A stretch of DNA of 60,000 nucleotides. It comes from Antedon mediterranea (taxonomy: Eukaryota; Echinodermata; Crinoidea; Comatulida; Antedonidae). The stretch's first letter is position 1. Every line of letters begins with the position of its first letter. Below are positions 1 through 14,160 of this stretch, piece after piece. The stretch spans positions 7,318,001 through 7,378,000 of the forward strand of contig NC_092679.1 of NCBI RefSeq assembly GCF_964355755.1. The letters are read 5' to 3'. Made by a program: the position numbers and the translations under genes. The notes under the pieces were generated by a model, which searched no databases, was not told the origin of the DNA, and saw nothing but the letters and a program-made list of their open reading frames with translations.

Positions 1-384
1 CGAAATTTTTGATTGGTGGAACGATGGGTGGTATAAAATAATGACATTTTTCGGTGGGATTTTTTTTTTCGTTTATTAAAATACTGATTGAGATAGTTGT
101 AAGAGTATTATAATATTAATTTGCTTATAAATAAAAAAAACATACATTTCTAAATGTGTGACGTCAGGAGAATCTCAGGGCTGTTTTGATGATAATTACC
201 AAAGTTTATAATAAAACAACGCTTTAAGCCGTCCAGATAATGATATTTCATTGCCTTGGGTTCTCCAAAAATTTATAAAGTATTACTATCATTATTATTA
301 TTAATATGTGTAGATAAATTTGGGTCATAGGTCACATCTACTAGGTAGAAAGACGAATGGGCAATCAGCCTATTCATAGTAACA
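1..384. other. no gene seen
   Basis: AT-rich sequence with short homopolymer runs. I see no coding exon or recognisable repeat. Confidence 0.5.
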
Positions 385-508
385 ACTGCGCATGACCAAG
401 GACTGATCGAACCATAGTTTTATCTTAAATTTTCACGCAGAAAAAAAGTACCGTACACCTACATTTTGGTACGAATTTTGAAAGTATCCGTCCGTGGTCA
501 TGCGCAGT
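385..508. mobile_element. small inverted-repeat element (MITE-like)
   Basis: The ends are inverted copies: ACTGCGCATGACCA at the left, and at the right the complement of ACTGCGCATGACCAC. Similarity continues a few bases further in. The whole is 124 bp with no coding capacity, the form of a non-autonomous DNA transposon. No clear target-site duplication touches the ends, so the superfamily is not assigned. Confidence 0.6.
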
Positions 509-3500
509 AAACACCGTTAGAGCCATTTTTGTCTGACACTGTTCTGTTTGTTAAAAGTATAAAATAATAAAACTGAACAGAAATTTTAACACAAGAATGC
601 ATTCAGTTATTTTGTCTATTTTTTTTTTATTGGAAGTCTAGACTTTAAGTCAATAAGTTCACGATAGTAAAACGAAAGGAAGGGGGAGCGAAAAAAATCA
701 TTTTTGGAAAAAACATAATGTTTGTGTCGATACACAACAATTACCAAAAGCCATGTAACTTTGTTAATGGTTGCATATACTTTATGCACAATATCTCTAA
801 ATTGTCGTCACTTGCAATTTCTTTGAGATTCAAATTGAATTTGATTACAATATGCCGCTCTTTAAAACTATACTAAGAAGTACAGAAACGACTTAAACTT
901 AGAAGATAGAAACACTTGCCCAAATGTTCACATAGTGACCGTACATTTACGCCAATACTGGAACTCTACAACTTTTTAATCGATAGGGCCTATATGACAA
1001 AATTTTCATCATTACTATAAATGCCCGCGCTCTAGACTGCGATTTTCAGCAACATAAAAAGGCGCGCGTGAAACTGTGTTATCAATCCGATAAAATGTAT
1101 TAATATAAGTAATGTAAAGAAACAAGAACGGGTCAACAAGAATTATGCAACGATCAAAACTGAAATACAGTATTTTCACCAAAGAGACGGATGATGACAA
1201 ACAGAACGAGGATTAAGCCGCACACTGAGATTAGACGAATGTAAGGTAAAATTAGACCGAACTTATCTACCAGAAACTGTTTACATCCCTGGACCGCCAA
1301 AGATAAAAGCAGATAGTTAGGAATGTACAGGTAAGCAGAGGTAAGAGAAACCAGGTGTAACTGTTTGACAGACAGCGTTCACATCTTTCACTGTGTTGAG
1401 TATTTATTTAGGCAACAACAATTTAGTCAATTTGACTGTTATTTATTACATCATTTCATGTTTAGTTTAAGAGATATCGCACGGCAAGCGTGACAAGTCA
1501 AAGCGTTTATGCCGAGTTTCAACAATGCGCGCGGGGCAGGTAACAATATCAAGCCACTAATGGACCATTCACTGCCTTTAAAAGGTTTAGTTTAAACAAA
1601 TACCGCACGTAAATCTGCCGATATGTTTAGGTTTAAAATTCCTTTACTGGTTAACTTTGTGGTATATATCAACGTCAAAAAGCAATGTGTGTATTTTGTA
1701 CCTTGTTGATGTAATCTTCTGTCACGTTTTTCGACAAGATATTGACTTTAAAGTGTCTTTTTATATGATGGTATAAATAGTTTAAATTTGGAAGATTATC
1801 TCAGACGATCATGTCTGTGTTATGTCTTCATAATATAGGCTACCTTTAAAAATTCGTTTTCTAATTTTTGGACGTGTGAATGTTGTAGATTCCCACTTAT
1901 ACAACTGTTGAAGGCTATAAATCGTCGTCTATACGATTGTTTTATTGCTATACAGACTATCAACCTAAGATGTATTATTTAGGTATGGCGCGCCAAGTTG
2001 ATGGGACAGGTAGAGGTATGGATCGGAAAACCAATTAAAAAAAATGTATTGATTAACTGCTGTAAATTCAACATAGGTCAACGATGATGCTGAATAAACG
2101 GACCGGATCAGATTTGTAAACGGTACCGCTTAATCGCTTCTGCTTGATGTGAAGACATTAGGCCATCTCAGATATGTAACATTTTATAATACTGTAGTAG
2201 TGTTGTTATTCGTTGGGGCAGCTCAGACAAGGATTTCAGTGCAGGATTTATAAAGAGGCAAGTTGCTTCAAAATGCTTAAACACTTAAAGTATTTAATGC
2301 ACAGTTGTAATCATTCTTGCATAGTATTCAAATAATATTCAAATAATTCGCATCCAACCAAAATTCCCAAGTTCTTCTGACCGAAGATAACCTTTGTCAA
2401 TCTTGCCCTTTTGGCGTTCCATAATCTTGCTTTTAAATTGACGGAAGGTGTCTGTCTATGCATTATCGTAGTGTTCAGATGTGCTTAAGAAAATGTAGAA
2501 AGTTAAACACTTAGCACATGTGCCTCTCAAAGGAAACACTAAGTATTATAAAGTGTACACACATGCATGTCTGATTCAAGCCTATTTTCCATTAGTAGTC
2601 GAATTTATTCACACGAATCGAAATAGTTGACTAATGAGCATGCGTATTAATATTTTCAACCATTCTGTTCGATTTGCGCAAAAATATTCGCTAAAAATGT
2701 TGGATATAGCATTTGAACGTCACGTTAAAGATCAGATAACGGGGTTTTGATTGAATTTAACCGTTTACTTTGTCTTTGTAAGTGAAATCATTATTTTTGT
2801 TCGTTTTGTTTGTGATTGATTTATTAAAACTAAAAAATGGCCTATTTTTTATTCATTATTGTGTATTTGCTTAACAATATTCTTTTTTTTCTTTGTTACC
2901 CTCAAAGACGAAAATTATACAAATTCATTTTAAAACGTTTTAAAATTGGAACATTTAACATTTTAATGTTGAATTACAAAAAGTAGGTCAATGGATGTAC
3001 ACTTAACCACAAATTAGGTCCGTCTAGGCCTATAAGCCACACTGAGTGATGTATAGCAATAATTTAGAATTCAAATTTCAAAGTAGACCACACATTGTAT
3101 TATTTATAAATCTAATTTTTGTCAATACAAACTATATCACGATAATAAGTTACTAATTTTGATATTTTGCAAGTCAAACACATTTTCGTTTGACGCATCC
3201 TTAAAATTGCCAATTTATAAACTCTTCATGCTCTGAAGACTTTGAATTCAAACCACTCGTCGATTTTGAGATTTCGTTCTATTGCTAGTTGAATTCTTGA
3301 ACAAAAACAGGTCAAGTTGTTCTGCTGTTAAGTTGAGTTTATAGTTGTAACCCCTGTTGAAGTCACATGCGAAATTAATTTGCCTAAATCCTGTAGGAAG
3401 TGTTTATAATCTACTCGTTTCAAGTACATATGTTCAAGTATATTAATAGCGATATCAATGTACCTCTATTGAGGAGCATTATGTTTGTATGTGTTGTTTG

Positions 3501-3590
3501 CTAATGTTTTGTTCTTATTTTGTCAATATTTGTTATGATACGCGCACGTGCAAAATATGTGAATTACCATCAGTATTTCAACGCGCGCCA
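509..3590. other. no gene seen
   Basis: Intergenic-type AT-rich DNA. The 61-codon minus-strand frame at 1015-1200 has neither conserved character nor splice context. One TAGGCCTA palindrome sits at 3025. Confidence 0.45.
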
Positions 3591-3614
3591 GCGTCAACAT
3601 TGTGCGTATCTTTA

Positions 3615-3740
3615 AAACAAGGTCATATACATGGCTGCAGTCGCGTGCTTAAGTTAGTGTTTACCGACCAACCGACCGACCGACTGACTGACCAACCGAG
3701 CTGAGAGTCGCGCTGCATGCGACTAAAAAACAAGCAACTT
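3615..3740 (+). repeat. interspersed repeat, copy 1
   Basis: The segment containing ATACATGGCTGCAGTCGCGT, then tandem ACCG/ACCGACCG runs and TGCGACTAAAAA, recurs at 18900-18985 with few changes. The two copies lie in the same orientation about 15.3 kb apart. The family is not recognised. Confidence 0.7.
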
Positions 3741-4362
3741 TAAAAACATTTTTATCTGACGGAGTTATATTGCTTTAGTAACTGTATTAATGATTGTATT
3801 GTATTGGTGGTTTTTTTTTAAAGTGTACAGCAATTTTATGATTCACTTGCGCTTATTTCTTTTTGTACAAACAAGAAATCAATACGGTAAATGCGGCGGG
3901 GAAACGAGAGTGGTAGTAAATGCTTGGCGAAACTCCAAATTTACTTCGTATTTTATCGCGAAACATTTCAGAATTTTTAGGGCTCTCTGCCTCTGCCCAA
4001 GGGACTCGTATCTGCAAACTTCATTCAATCTAATCTCGGTACACACTCTCTTGCTCTGCTTGTTTAAATGCTATTCGCGTTTTGTAACTCAGGGGATTTT
4101 TGGTTTTCATTACTTCACTATATGATGTTCATAGTTTGATCTAGCTCATACAAGGTTCACGAAGACTTCATGTTAAGTAATTACATCATACACCGTGCTA
4201 TTATAATACAAATGTGATATGTCCTGCATACGCCAGCTTGGTTAATACTTATAAAAGTGAAAGTTTACTTAAAATAGAGTACTTTGCAATTGAATAAATA
4301 TGGTTGAAATGTTCTGTATTTTCTATTATTATTGTTTCGAAAACCGAGACTTTGCAAGTTAT

Positions 4363-4390
4363 ACCAGAGAAGAGTTAACTCTTCCCTGGT
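4363..4390. repeat. spacerless palindrome
   Basis: ACCAGAGAAGAGTT is followed directly by AACTCTTCCCTGGT: two 14-base arms with a single mismatch and no loop, centred on GTTAAC. Weaker symmetry extends to 4359-4394. It could be a very short foldback repeat or a dimeric protein site. Confidence 0.6.
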
Positions 4391-4394
4391 TATA

Positions 4395-5332
4395 CAGACC
4401 TGGTATACTTCCTATAAAACTAGGTAAGCAGTGCACCCAACGAGAGAACAATTGGAACCTTTTAAATTCCACTGTTTTCGTATAAAATACAGAGGAAAAA
4501 CCTACGCATGTACAATGCGCATCATGTCATTGCGCCTTGCTTGCGCAGTCAAGTCCACGGTGTTGATTACGTTAACACATAATCAATTTGGGAAACAACT
4601 AAACTTCAAATGGACAGTCTCTTTACGGCGGACTTGAACGAGTGGGTCAAGTGTTGGCCACTTGGTACGTGACCATTAGCCTATCAAAACTGTTTATTAT
4701 TATTATTTTAAGCCTTCAATGAACCTTTCAATACCTAATCCCTGTGGAATGACTCATCGCAGAGTACAGTACAGAACTGACCAGGTCATATCGGCCGTAC
4801 ATTGAGATTTTGCGCGCTGTAGCCTACAGCAAATAGGGGCGGGCGCCCACACGCTATTTATTACATTAGTTATTAGTATGTATAATATAGTTGAAATTTA
4901 ACTATTTAAATTTATTAACTATAATTCTATCATTCTGTTTTTCAACATGTACGATTAATGGTCACTTCATACCGGTCACTTTCATTCCACCCAACACACT
5001 TGGACAGGAGTCCGATAATTAGCCTTTAGAAATACATTGTCTGGACAATTTCAAACACTCCTAGAAATCTAATTACTGTTGAGAGAATATCTTGCTGATA
5101 ACCAGGTAAACTAAACGTTAATTTAGATAAAAATAGATATTAGTAACTTGTTAATGGAATACTGAGGTAGATACATAAAAAGCCTGGAACCGTGAAACGG
5201 TATAATGTAAAGAGTTTATTATGTACGTACGTTTCCCTATTGATTTGAGTACAAATACTTTTCAAAGATTTTAAGGTGAATAAAGATAAATAAACAAATC
5301 ACGAGACCGACTAATAATACGTATATTTACAT
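4395..5332. other. no gene seen
   Basis: AT-rich. Two short overlapping open frames (about 4300-4640) have no family signature or splice borders that I can defend. Confidence 0.45.
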
Positions 5333-5405
5333 CGCAAATCGAAAACGTCAGTATTTTCGCAAATCGAAAACGTCGGTATTTTCGCAAATCGAAAACGTCA
5401 GTATA
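5333..5405 (+). repeat. 25-bp tandem repeat, three copies
   Basis: The unit CGCAAATCGAAAACGTC plus a short AT stretch starts at 5333, 5358 and 5383. The copies differ at one or two positions. The minus-strand frame here (5271-5477) is carried by the repeat. Confidence 0.9.
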
Positions 5406-8400
5406 ATGCATGCGCATTCTGATTTCCATCCATCCGCTTTTTGAGATGCGAGACTTGCACAACCAATCAGAACTCATGAATGTACGACGATTGCGCTAGT
5501 GGAAAACAGGCTTAAAAAGAGCGAAATATCAAATAAGGATCTTAGATTAAATCTTGAATCATGTGTAATCCTATAAATGTTACTAATTCCCAGAAACAAG
5601 CTTATCCTGACAGCAGGCTACATTGTGTGGTGTTTTAAAATAGAGCACACATCAAAATCTAGACCTGCCTGTTAGATGTTTCAATTTAACTCACCACAAA
5701 ACGACCGAGTTTGCTCAACCTTCCACCTCCCTTCCCCCGCGGGTTGATTTCAGACCTCGTACAAACCTCAAACAAGAAACATCCTCTAAAAGATTGATTG
5801 TTCAGTTAAGATTTTAAATTAAGCAAATGATTGATAACACAATTAGTTCGTAACAATCATATGGGGTTTATACATTTGGTTTCAGTAGTTTAAAATTCAA
5901 ATTGAGTAGTTTAGTAATAGTAGTACTTGAATCATTGTTATACGCGTTCTGCTGATGATGTGTTTGACGCGCGCAAACGCAGTTATAGAATGCTAGCGAA
6001 TAGGGCAAAAAAGATCTTAGCAGCTAACATGTTTTTATTTACTTCAAAACAAGATTAATGATGATTCAGAATACTTTAAATATTTGAATATTAAATAACA
6101 ATCAAGACAGAGTGTCCTTAATGTCTTGTTAATTTATCTTTAGTGATAATTTAAACAGATTGTTGGTGTTAAACTTGCGAGAAAACGAAATGACTCAAGG
6201 GAAAAATGTTGATTTGCTTGTGTGGTCTAAGGATGATATGTTGCCAGCGCTACCACAATCGAATAGTTTAATTTATGTATTCATTCAAAAGTACACATTT
6301 GGGTTTCGGTGTCCGTCAATGATTGTTTTGTATTATTATTTAAAAAAAAAATGTTTGTTTGTGAACCGAAAACAACGATGAGCTGGATGCGATGCAAGAG
6401 TTTGATTTACTTGGGCCTAACATAACATGACACTGATTTAAAAAACAAGAATTATTATTGACATGTATCATAGGTTATTGGCGTGTCATAGATTATTGAC
6501 GTGTCATAGGACAAACGTATTAATTATAAACAGTAAGAAACAATTAAACATATTTTACTTGATTTATGAGAGACCAAGCATGCGCACAAATGTGTTAACA
6601 GGTTTATTCAATTTTGTCTAGTTTTCGATATGACAAACTATAAACAGTCAGGGAATAACAACTTATGGTACCATCCCTCTCTTTTACCCCTATTAAAACA
6701 TACACTACATTTCAGTTAGGCCTACCACCTGTGTACCTTTTTACTATACAAATACAATGAACGCCATGAACACATTTTTCCACTTTTTGTGACGCAAAAA
6801 ATGCGCAAGCTGTATTATAGTTTCGCAGTTTAGTTTAATAGGTCTTATACGTTTCATGTTTAATATAACGATATTTTAATTTAGGCCTCTTAAATCCCGT
6901 TCTACATTAAAAACCGACTTGTTACATTTGAAGACGGAGGAGGGACGTGTTGTGAGCACCATAAACTAAACTAACATTATGAGTTATACCTTAGGCCTAA
7001 TATTTGATTCTGTAACCACAAATTTCTTAAAATAAGCTCGGCTTCGGGGCCTAAAACAACTCATGAGAATATCGCCATGTGGTCATGAAGCGCAAAACCA
7101 ACAAATCACAGTTTTTATAGACCTATTTGCAATTGAAATCCTTTTTTAAAAGACGATGTTAACATCTGATGAAGATTTGAATATGTAACAATTTAATAAG
7201 ATTAAGTATGGTGAAAATTTAAGAAAAAAACGAAACAAAGCTTTAACTGTTTCTTGTCACATAAGGCAGTAAATTGTCCGCTGATTATTGATTTTTGCCA
7301 GGCACGAATGCACCCTATCATATACCAGGGAAAATGCCTGTAGTTTTGTTCCCGAAACATTAAAGTCGGCCACAAATTTAGAAAGAGCACGTTCAGGTGT
7401 AGAGGCGGAGGCGGCCTATTGAACAAACCTTTGATGCCGTAACAAACTATTTGAAACTCGAAAAAAAATCTACGTTTATTTTTTTGACAAGATGAGTAAA
7501 GGGTTAAAAATGAACAAAATAGTGTTGATGTTCGGGTAGGTGATAATTATTAATGTATATACAATTTATATTAATAATGTACCTTGGTAATAACAAACGT
7601 GTTCACATTCATGTTGTAGAATGTAGTGCGTGTGTGTGGTAAAAGATGTTTCACCATCATGTCTTTCAAGACATAATACTAATTCGTTGCACTAAACACG
7701 ATTAGCAATATATTACAGGCATCGTGAATCACAAATACTCTACAATAATTTACAACATAAAATATTGTATAAGCATTTTCAAACACACATAACCAGACTA
7801 CTAAATTACAGAAGCAAACATTGAAATAAATAAATGTTATATCAAAAAGAAAAAAAAGAATATTATTTACAGAAAATTAGAATGTTGTGCTAAAACTTCT
7901 TTAATAATCATCCGGATGTAATTAATTCGTTCTTATATCAATCTTTATTGGTCGCGTTTCCTTAACAACTAAACGCAATGGAACGCCCAAAGTGGGAACA
8001 CTTTTTCTTAGATAGTAGTAGGCCTACCGTAATTTCTTTGGTTTAAATATTTTTCTATGACAATTGTCCATCTCTTGATCATAACTCAATAAGTGATTCA
8101 TCCACTTTATCGTTCGTTAATAAGATTATATAAAATAATTCATTTATCTAAATATTTTGTTTAGTAATTTGTTTTATATGCAATTAGCTGATATTTACTA
8201 ATTACTGATATCCAAAACAAGACACAAACCGGTAACACAAACAATTTATTAATTATATGTTACGTTTGCACCTGTCACGCTTCATCATTTTTCTTTAAGA
8301 TATTATTCCAGAAAGTAGAATTGAATTAAAATGAAATGATGGTAAAATGAAACTGTATTCTAGTAGTAAAATTTTATACGTAAACATCTTTCTCGATCTC

Positions 8401-9345
8401 TGTTGTTGATCGAAGAAATGCTCAAGATAAAATTTAAAAATTTGTTTATTAAAGTTTGTATTAATATTATTTATAAGCAGAACTTCTTTTTATTTTCAAC
8501 AAACTAGAAAACGAGAATAGAGAGAATGTACAAAATAAGACAGATATCGGACACGTGCTGAAGGACAACTTTGCTAAATAACGATTTAGCATTTTAACTT
8601 TTTGATCTAGTTAACAATTCTTAGGAAAAGGTATTCTTTAACAGACAAAAAGTGTGTACTAATCGTCTTTTACATGGTACAATGGAAAGTATTTAGCAAA
8701 ACAAACACATCGACCAGATGAATACAACAGATAAAGTAAGAAAGAGTTCAGTTTATTTAGTAACTCAGTTTGATTGTTGATGAATGCACATTGACAGTTT
8801 CTATAACGTTAGATGGATTTGTTGGGTACTATATACTTAATCTACTATGAATAAACCACTCTTCAGTAAATATACCCACTTGACTTGTGTTCCTTTGATA
8901 CTTTATTACATCATCTAAAACAACTTGAATGCCAATCATTATTATCTAAAATTTGATTTTAAAAGGTTTTAAATTTAACACATGAAAATCCAAGGTGAAC
9001 ATACTGATACGGTGATAGAAACTACAATAGGGAACGTAGCAAAGTTCACAATTTCAGAAACCTAACCTCAAAAAATGATTAATGCACGCGTATTTATCCA
9101 ATTAAACTTGATTCCGACGAGTAATTGCTTATAAACAATCAAATTATTTGTATGTGCATATGTGACACCTGCATAACAGGTGTTCTCAAGCCGTTATTGA
9201 TCTACAAAGGTGAGTCGGTAATTTTTGTTTGGTGTACCGCACGCTGGGCCTACACGTGTGTTATAATATTTAGATACATCATGCACTTCGAATAAAAATC
9301 ATTTGCAGCAATAAAAACGTTGTGAACGATAATATTGCAGCAATG
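5406..9345. other. no gene seen
   Basis: AT-rich intergenic-type DNA with TAGGCCTA palindromes at 6717, 6992 and 8019. Near 6450-6510 a phrase around GTGTCATAG repeats locally. No exon is supportable. Confidence 0.4.
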
Positions 9346-9349
9346 ACGT

Positions 9350-9530
9350 TGGTTGATCTGTGGGAAAACAGCTGGTCTAAGTCTCGGAAGCCATGTGCAT
9401 AGCAAACGCACCACCGGTGGGAAAACAAGGCCTGTCAGAGCCCTCCAGAGCTGTAGGGTGACCCGCGCTGTGGGCTGCTCAGTAAGCGGGCCAAGTTTTA
9501 CACAGCAACTAGGTTGTTTACACTTGATCC
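9350..9530. other. compact GC-rich block of unknown nature
   Basis: About 180 bases are far richer in G and C than the DNA on both sides and include CCACCGGTGG and GACCCGCGCTGTGGGCTGC. One plus-strand frame of 60 codons is open (9353-9535), with S-K-R-T-T-G-G-K in it, but no family is recognisable and the minus strand gives nothing better. It could be an old repeat, a decayed gene copy or an unrecognised small RNA gene. Confidence 0.35.
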
Positions 9531-9539
9531 CGTGAGAAG

Positions 9540-12100
9540 TGGACTAATCAATGGAAAATCATTATAATTTTTGAGCTAATTAAATTGGTTAATAACAAGA
9601 AATATTACGACATATTTTAATTGTGGGATCTGCGGATTAAATATAGCCTAGATTACACGAATTGAATACTATTTCTTTTCACTTCCAGTACCACATAAAG
9701 GTGTTCCTTTGCATTTTGTAAAATGAATCTAGTAAACATGTTTTATTTACAAAGCAAAATATGTATCTAAGACGGAGGAATAACCACTTGGTGATTGGTT
9801 GAGATTTCTCTTTACATTACAATGTAACATTTTAGATATTGGATACAAAAGAAGATGTAATAGGCTTAGCTGGAAAGATTTCGAAATTTTAAGGCATTGT
9901 TCAGAACGTTAGTTCCGGAAATGCACACTCGTTTTAAAAGACGGACTTGCGAAAAAGGAAAACAGCAGAAGACCTACAAATTATCACACACATCACGTGG
10001 AAATAATATAAAAAAAGACGAATACGTGATATTAATGTTTCCCACGAGAAAAGAAAACTTCCATAGTACCAGTAACCCGGATGTTGTCTGTCGCAATTAT
10101 TAGTCACAAGGGATACAATGAATATTTTGTATTTACTTAATTAATGTAACGGTTAAATACTATTGTTAATATGATATTATTATTATTCTATTTATACAAT
10201 TACAAAACGTCAAATATAACACCAAGTACTGTCCTACGCTTTTGGATAGTTGTTATATACCAACCATGGAGAATACGTTACGAGTACAGTACAAATTATT
10301 TTATCCACATGGTGTCTACAAATACAAACTTTGCAGACCCATTTACTAGTTTGCTGAAAGATTAAAGCTAAATTTGGACATTCTGATCTGAAGCTTACCC
10401 GCGACTAGTTGAACTAACAATAAAAACAACAATTTGTATAAATGTTGTATATTTAAACCAATAGTTTATGTTAAAAGGAACAAGGCATGTACAGCAGGCC
10501 TACACATCACCTTGGAATAGCCAAGTACTTGTGTGGGCTACAAGACCTCGAATATCTTCCGTAATAATGGTTAAGGCCCACAAGAATCATATTCCCATGG
10601 TAGAAAAGTTATACATATAAAGTGTAAAAAGGGAACTCTTAAAAAAAAAACACCGACAAAAATAGTTGTTTAAATGTTTTAACGGAATAATCACTATTGC
10701 GTGACAAATATTGGCAACTATAAGCAGTGAAACGTCGGTATTACGTCATCATTAGGACCGAGTCACAAAAGGTTATACAAAACTGCTATATATTAATAAT
10801 ATTGCTTATAGTATAAAATAAATATTTTCGATATTAATTTTTCTATTTGCGATTCTGGTACAAAACAAATTATAAGTTGGCGGACACTGGGAAATATTGA
10901 TTGGCAATACATATGGTACAATTTATAAATAAAGAATAAAAAAGAGAATATATCAATAGGCCTATAGCCTACGTCAAAACAAGAATTCAATTTATAAGTT
11001 TGAATTCATGTGTAATAGGTAGGCCTACTTTTAATATAGCTGAAACAAACAAATGTATTGAATAAACAAAAGTAATCTATATTAAACAATCGTGGAAGTA
11101 TTGAAACAATAAAGTATTTTAAGCAAACAAGAGTAGCCCCACATTAATCATGAAACTGCTAACATTTGAAACACATCCAGGGAACGGAAACAATAATGTC
11201 CTTCACAGCCAAATTGTCACATATGTCGTGAATTATTTGCTACTAATACCTTGTATAAATTGTCCAGCCTTCTAAATAAAAACATTACCTTTAGAATGGC
11301 ATTAATGACTTGAACACGTACGGTTATCGAAATGCCTGCCATCCTAAAATAACACAATTACTTTAAGTGTCATTTATTAGGTATCAATTCGAGGACAGGG
11401 TTGTGTGTTTAAAGAAATTAATGTAACAAATCTTTTGGCGTAAAATAACTATTACAACTAGCTGAAAAAACAATTAAAAATTATACTGAATCAATATTCA
11501 ATACGTAATAAAGTTATACAGTACTATTATCTGGAAATCAGTATTAAATGTAGGCCTAAGTTCACTTCACTCTCATTGTACACTTAAAAACCAATCTAGA
11601 CATGTATATTTAGTTAAATAAAATATAATATTGCGTAAACGACAAAGATAATCTGAGTAAAAAGTCGTCTCCAATGAAATCCACTTCTAAAGAGAGACAT
11701 TGCGCCTCGTGACGAATAGGGATAAAACAGTGTACGGCTAAATATCTATTTTAAAGTTGACGCCAATCGTAGAAAAAAAACTAGGCCTACAGATATTTTT
11801 AATAGACAAAAGTCAAACATGTTTAAGGTGTTTTCGAATTGTATCAATGACGTGGATACAAACACCTCCATCGTGCAATGAATAGCCCATACTATAGTAT
11901 ATCATAAAACACAACAAAAATTAGCCCCATGTTAGCTAATAATAAAAATATAATTGAATACACTTGTTTAACGAGTGGGACCTGTCAAAATGATCTAATA
12001 CACAGCATATACATTCTCAAGTAAACTACAACTAATGCATTATCCATAGCTTAGTCGTTTCCATGAGGTAAAATTTAAATTTCTCCTGAGACTAAAACCC
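9540..12100. other. no gene seen
   Basis: AT-rich. TAGGCCTA palindromes are dense here (10957, 11020, 11551, 11782). Short open frames at 9897-10103, 10171-10365 and 10793-10990 look like chance. Confidence 0.4.
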
Positions 12101-12107
12101 ATATAAA

Positions 12108-12316
12108 ATGAAGCGGGGAACAGAGCAACAGAGGAAATGTGACGTTCTTTCTACACTTGTGCGAGGACTGAGAATCAAGTTTTGGTTTTCTCATCAAAAT
12201 ACCAACACCCGATTGAACAAGAAGCGGTATTCTGTCTTCCATAAACCTCACCTTGAAAATATTGATGTGGTAGAAAATGAAATTGATTGGTGCAATCAGC
12301 AAGGAATGATCCTAAA
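12108..12316 (+). CDS. weak candidate exon, unknown protein
   Basis: An open frame starting MKRGTEQQRKCDVL and running through NEIDWCNQQGMILK meets a plausible donor, AAG|GTATAT, at about 12316. Its residue mix (charged residues plus W, C and Q) is less AT-driven than most chance frames nearby. Against it: the opposite strand is also open for 75 codons, there is no convincing acceptor or Kozak context upstream, and no family is recognised. It might belong with the candidates at 14161 and 19662. Confidence 0.2.
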
Positions 12317-12329
12317 GGTATATTAACAC

Positions 12330-13810
12330 GTGGCTGTAAGAATTCACCGCCTAATTATAAAATCAAATCATTTTTGTTTCTATGTTTCCTAATTTTCATC
12401 ATCATTATTAACGTCGTTGCTGCTATAAATAAATCCTAAAACAACGATATCAGTTATTGATACTAACAACTGTTTCCTCTTTTTTCCTCTATGCGAAATA
12501 CCTAACTCAACAAATGCTTTCCTTTTCTTTCCTCTATACGAGATACCTAACTCTTTTACTCTTTAGGAAATAGGTAACCCGCCATTGTGTCACCAGTATT
12601 TCCTTTTAAGTACGAAAGGTCTATAGGAGGCGCTACATATCTTGTATTCCCTGGCAAATTCATACAATCAAGATCTATTACATAAATATTATTAGTAGTT
12701 TCATAAAATTAGTATAATTCATAACTGCTCTGCTATCGGATTGTAAAAATGGTCTAAAAAATACATATTTCTCTAAAAATGGCGAATGGCTAAAGGGAAA
12801 ATAAGAGATACCCCATCTCAAAACTAAGTTTTTGTTGTCATTCGTTTAGGAAGTGATTGGATTGGTTGAGACGCTATTTACTATGCAGACTATAACTGAA
12901 ATATATTAACGTAAATAACGTTTTCATATTTGACAACTATTGGCTAAAGGGGTCTAACTATACATAGCAATTAATTAACTATAAACGATATTTTGCTTTG
13001 TGCGAAATTAAGATTAGTATAATTCAGGTTATTTCAACTTCTCTCTTGTGCGTTATCGTGGACAAACCAGCTCATTTTTGCAGGAATTGAGATTTACTAC
13101 AACTCACTCTCAGCGTTCTTTTACAGTGACTCATCTTATAAACTTTAAATGTTAAAAAATGATTCATATTTTGTCTACGGTATTCAAATGAACAACAGTG
13201 AAAATGTTTGAATGAATTTGTTTTGTTAGGCCTTTGATTTCGATGTAACTACTAGTAGCAACGGGGCTAGTAATGATCTGCTAAGAACGCTAAGGCAAAC
13301 ACAAATTGACTGGTTTGGAAATTGTCGAAACTTCGTTTAATTAAAGAGCATGTCCGTTCAAATATGACAAGTTGATATTTCATATTTTTTCAGACCATAC
13401 ATTATTGTAATGTTTTTTAAATCCACTCTCTTTTTCTGAAAATCGTTTTTTAACTTGCAAAGCAAAACAACAAAGAAACAACGAGGCCATTGTCATTCTT
13501 GCACAGTGCTAACAGTCAGACATTACGCATTTCCCTTATCAATACACACAGGTGTGTTATATATCTTACCTGTATACCGCCTAATATAAAATTTACCAAT
13601 CAACAACAAGAACGCATTGAGCAAAACAATAATACCCTATTTCGCAATTTTTTATTTGCCTTTACCTCTGGGCAAATGCAGCCATTGCCATAAGCATATC
13701 GGTTTAGGTTTCAATTGAATTAAACAGTTTATTATTCGCGGAAATGAGAGTACCTGTGAAATAATTTCATCTAACATGCTTAAGTCGTCAATAAGACTTT
13801 TAGACAGACA
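12330..13810. other. no gene seen
   Basis: AT-rich. A short local duplication around 12475-12560 (a phrase with CCTCTATGCGA / CCTCTATACGA and ATACCTAACTC) is visible. Nothing coding is supportable. Confidence 0.4.
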
Positions 13811-13815
13811 AAGTT

Positions 13816-13922
13816 ACGTGCGCGTACACAAATTGTTTTGTATTAACAGTGTTTTAACGCGCACGTTCACACAATGTTCTGTATTAACAGTGCTTTAACG
13901 CGCACGTATACAAATTGTTCTG
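13816..13922 (+). repeat. about 50-bp tandem repeat, two and a half copies
   Basis: The unit combines TTAACGCGCACGT with ACAAATTGTTCTGTATTAAC-like sequence and occurs about two and a half times. The CGCGC core in AT-rich DNA recalls the larger array at 15487. Confidence 0.75.
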
Positions 13923-14160
13923 TTATAATTATATTAAACAGTGTAACATTTTTTTGCGACGTATAGGATGATTTTTTGTTGCTTCATCCGATCTATATTA
14001 CAACTAAATATACGGTAGTTATCTGACCAAACTAGAGCGTTGATTTTGTGCTCCATTATTGTACCGGTATTTCATATAAATTACACCGTCAAATAGATTG
14101 TTTCTATTGGCAAATATTACAAGATATCCGTTGAAAAATAATGTAGGCCTACCGTACCGC

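Noticed and set aside
9353-9535. Idea that the GC-rich block is a decayed histone H3
   Set aside because: Only a few residues around TGGK fit; the following sequence does not match H3 in any frame.
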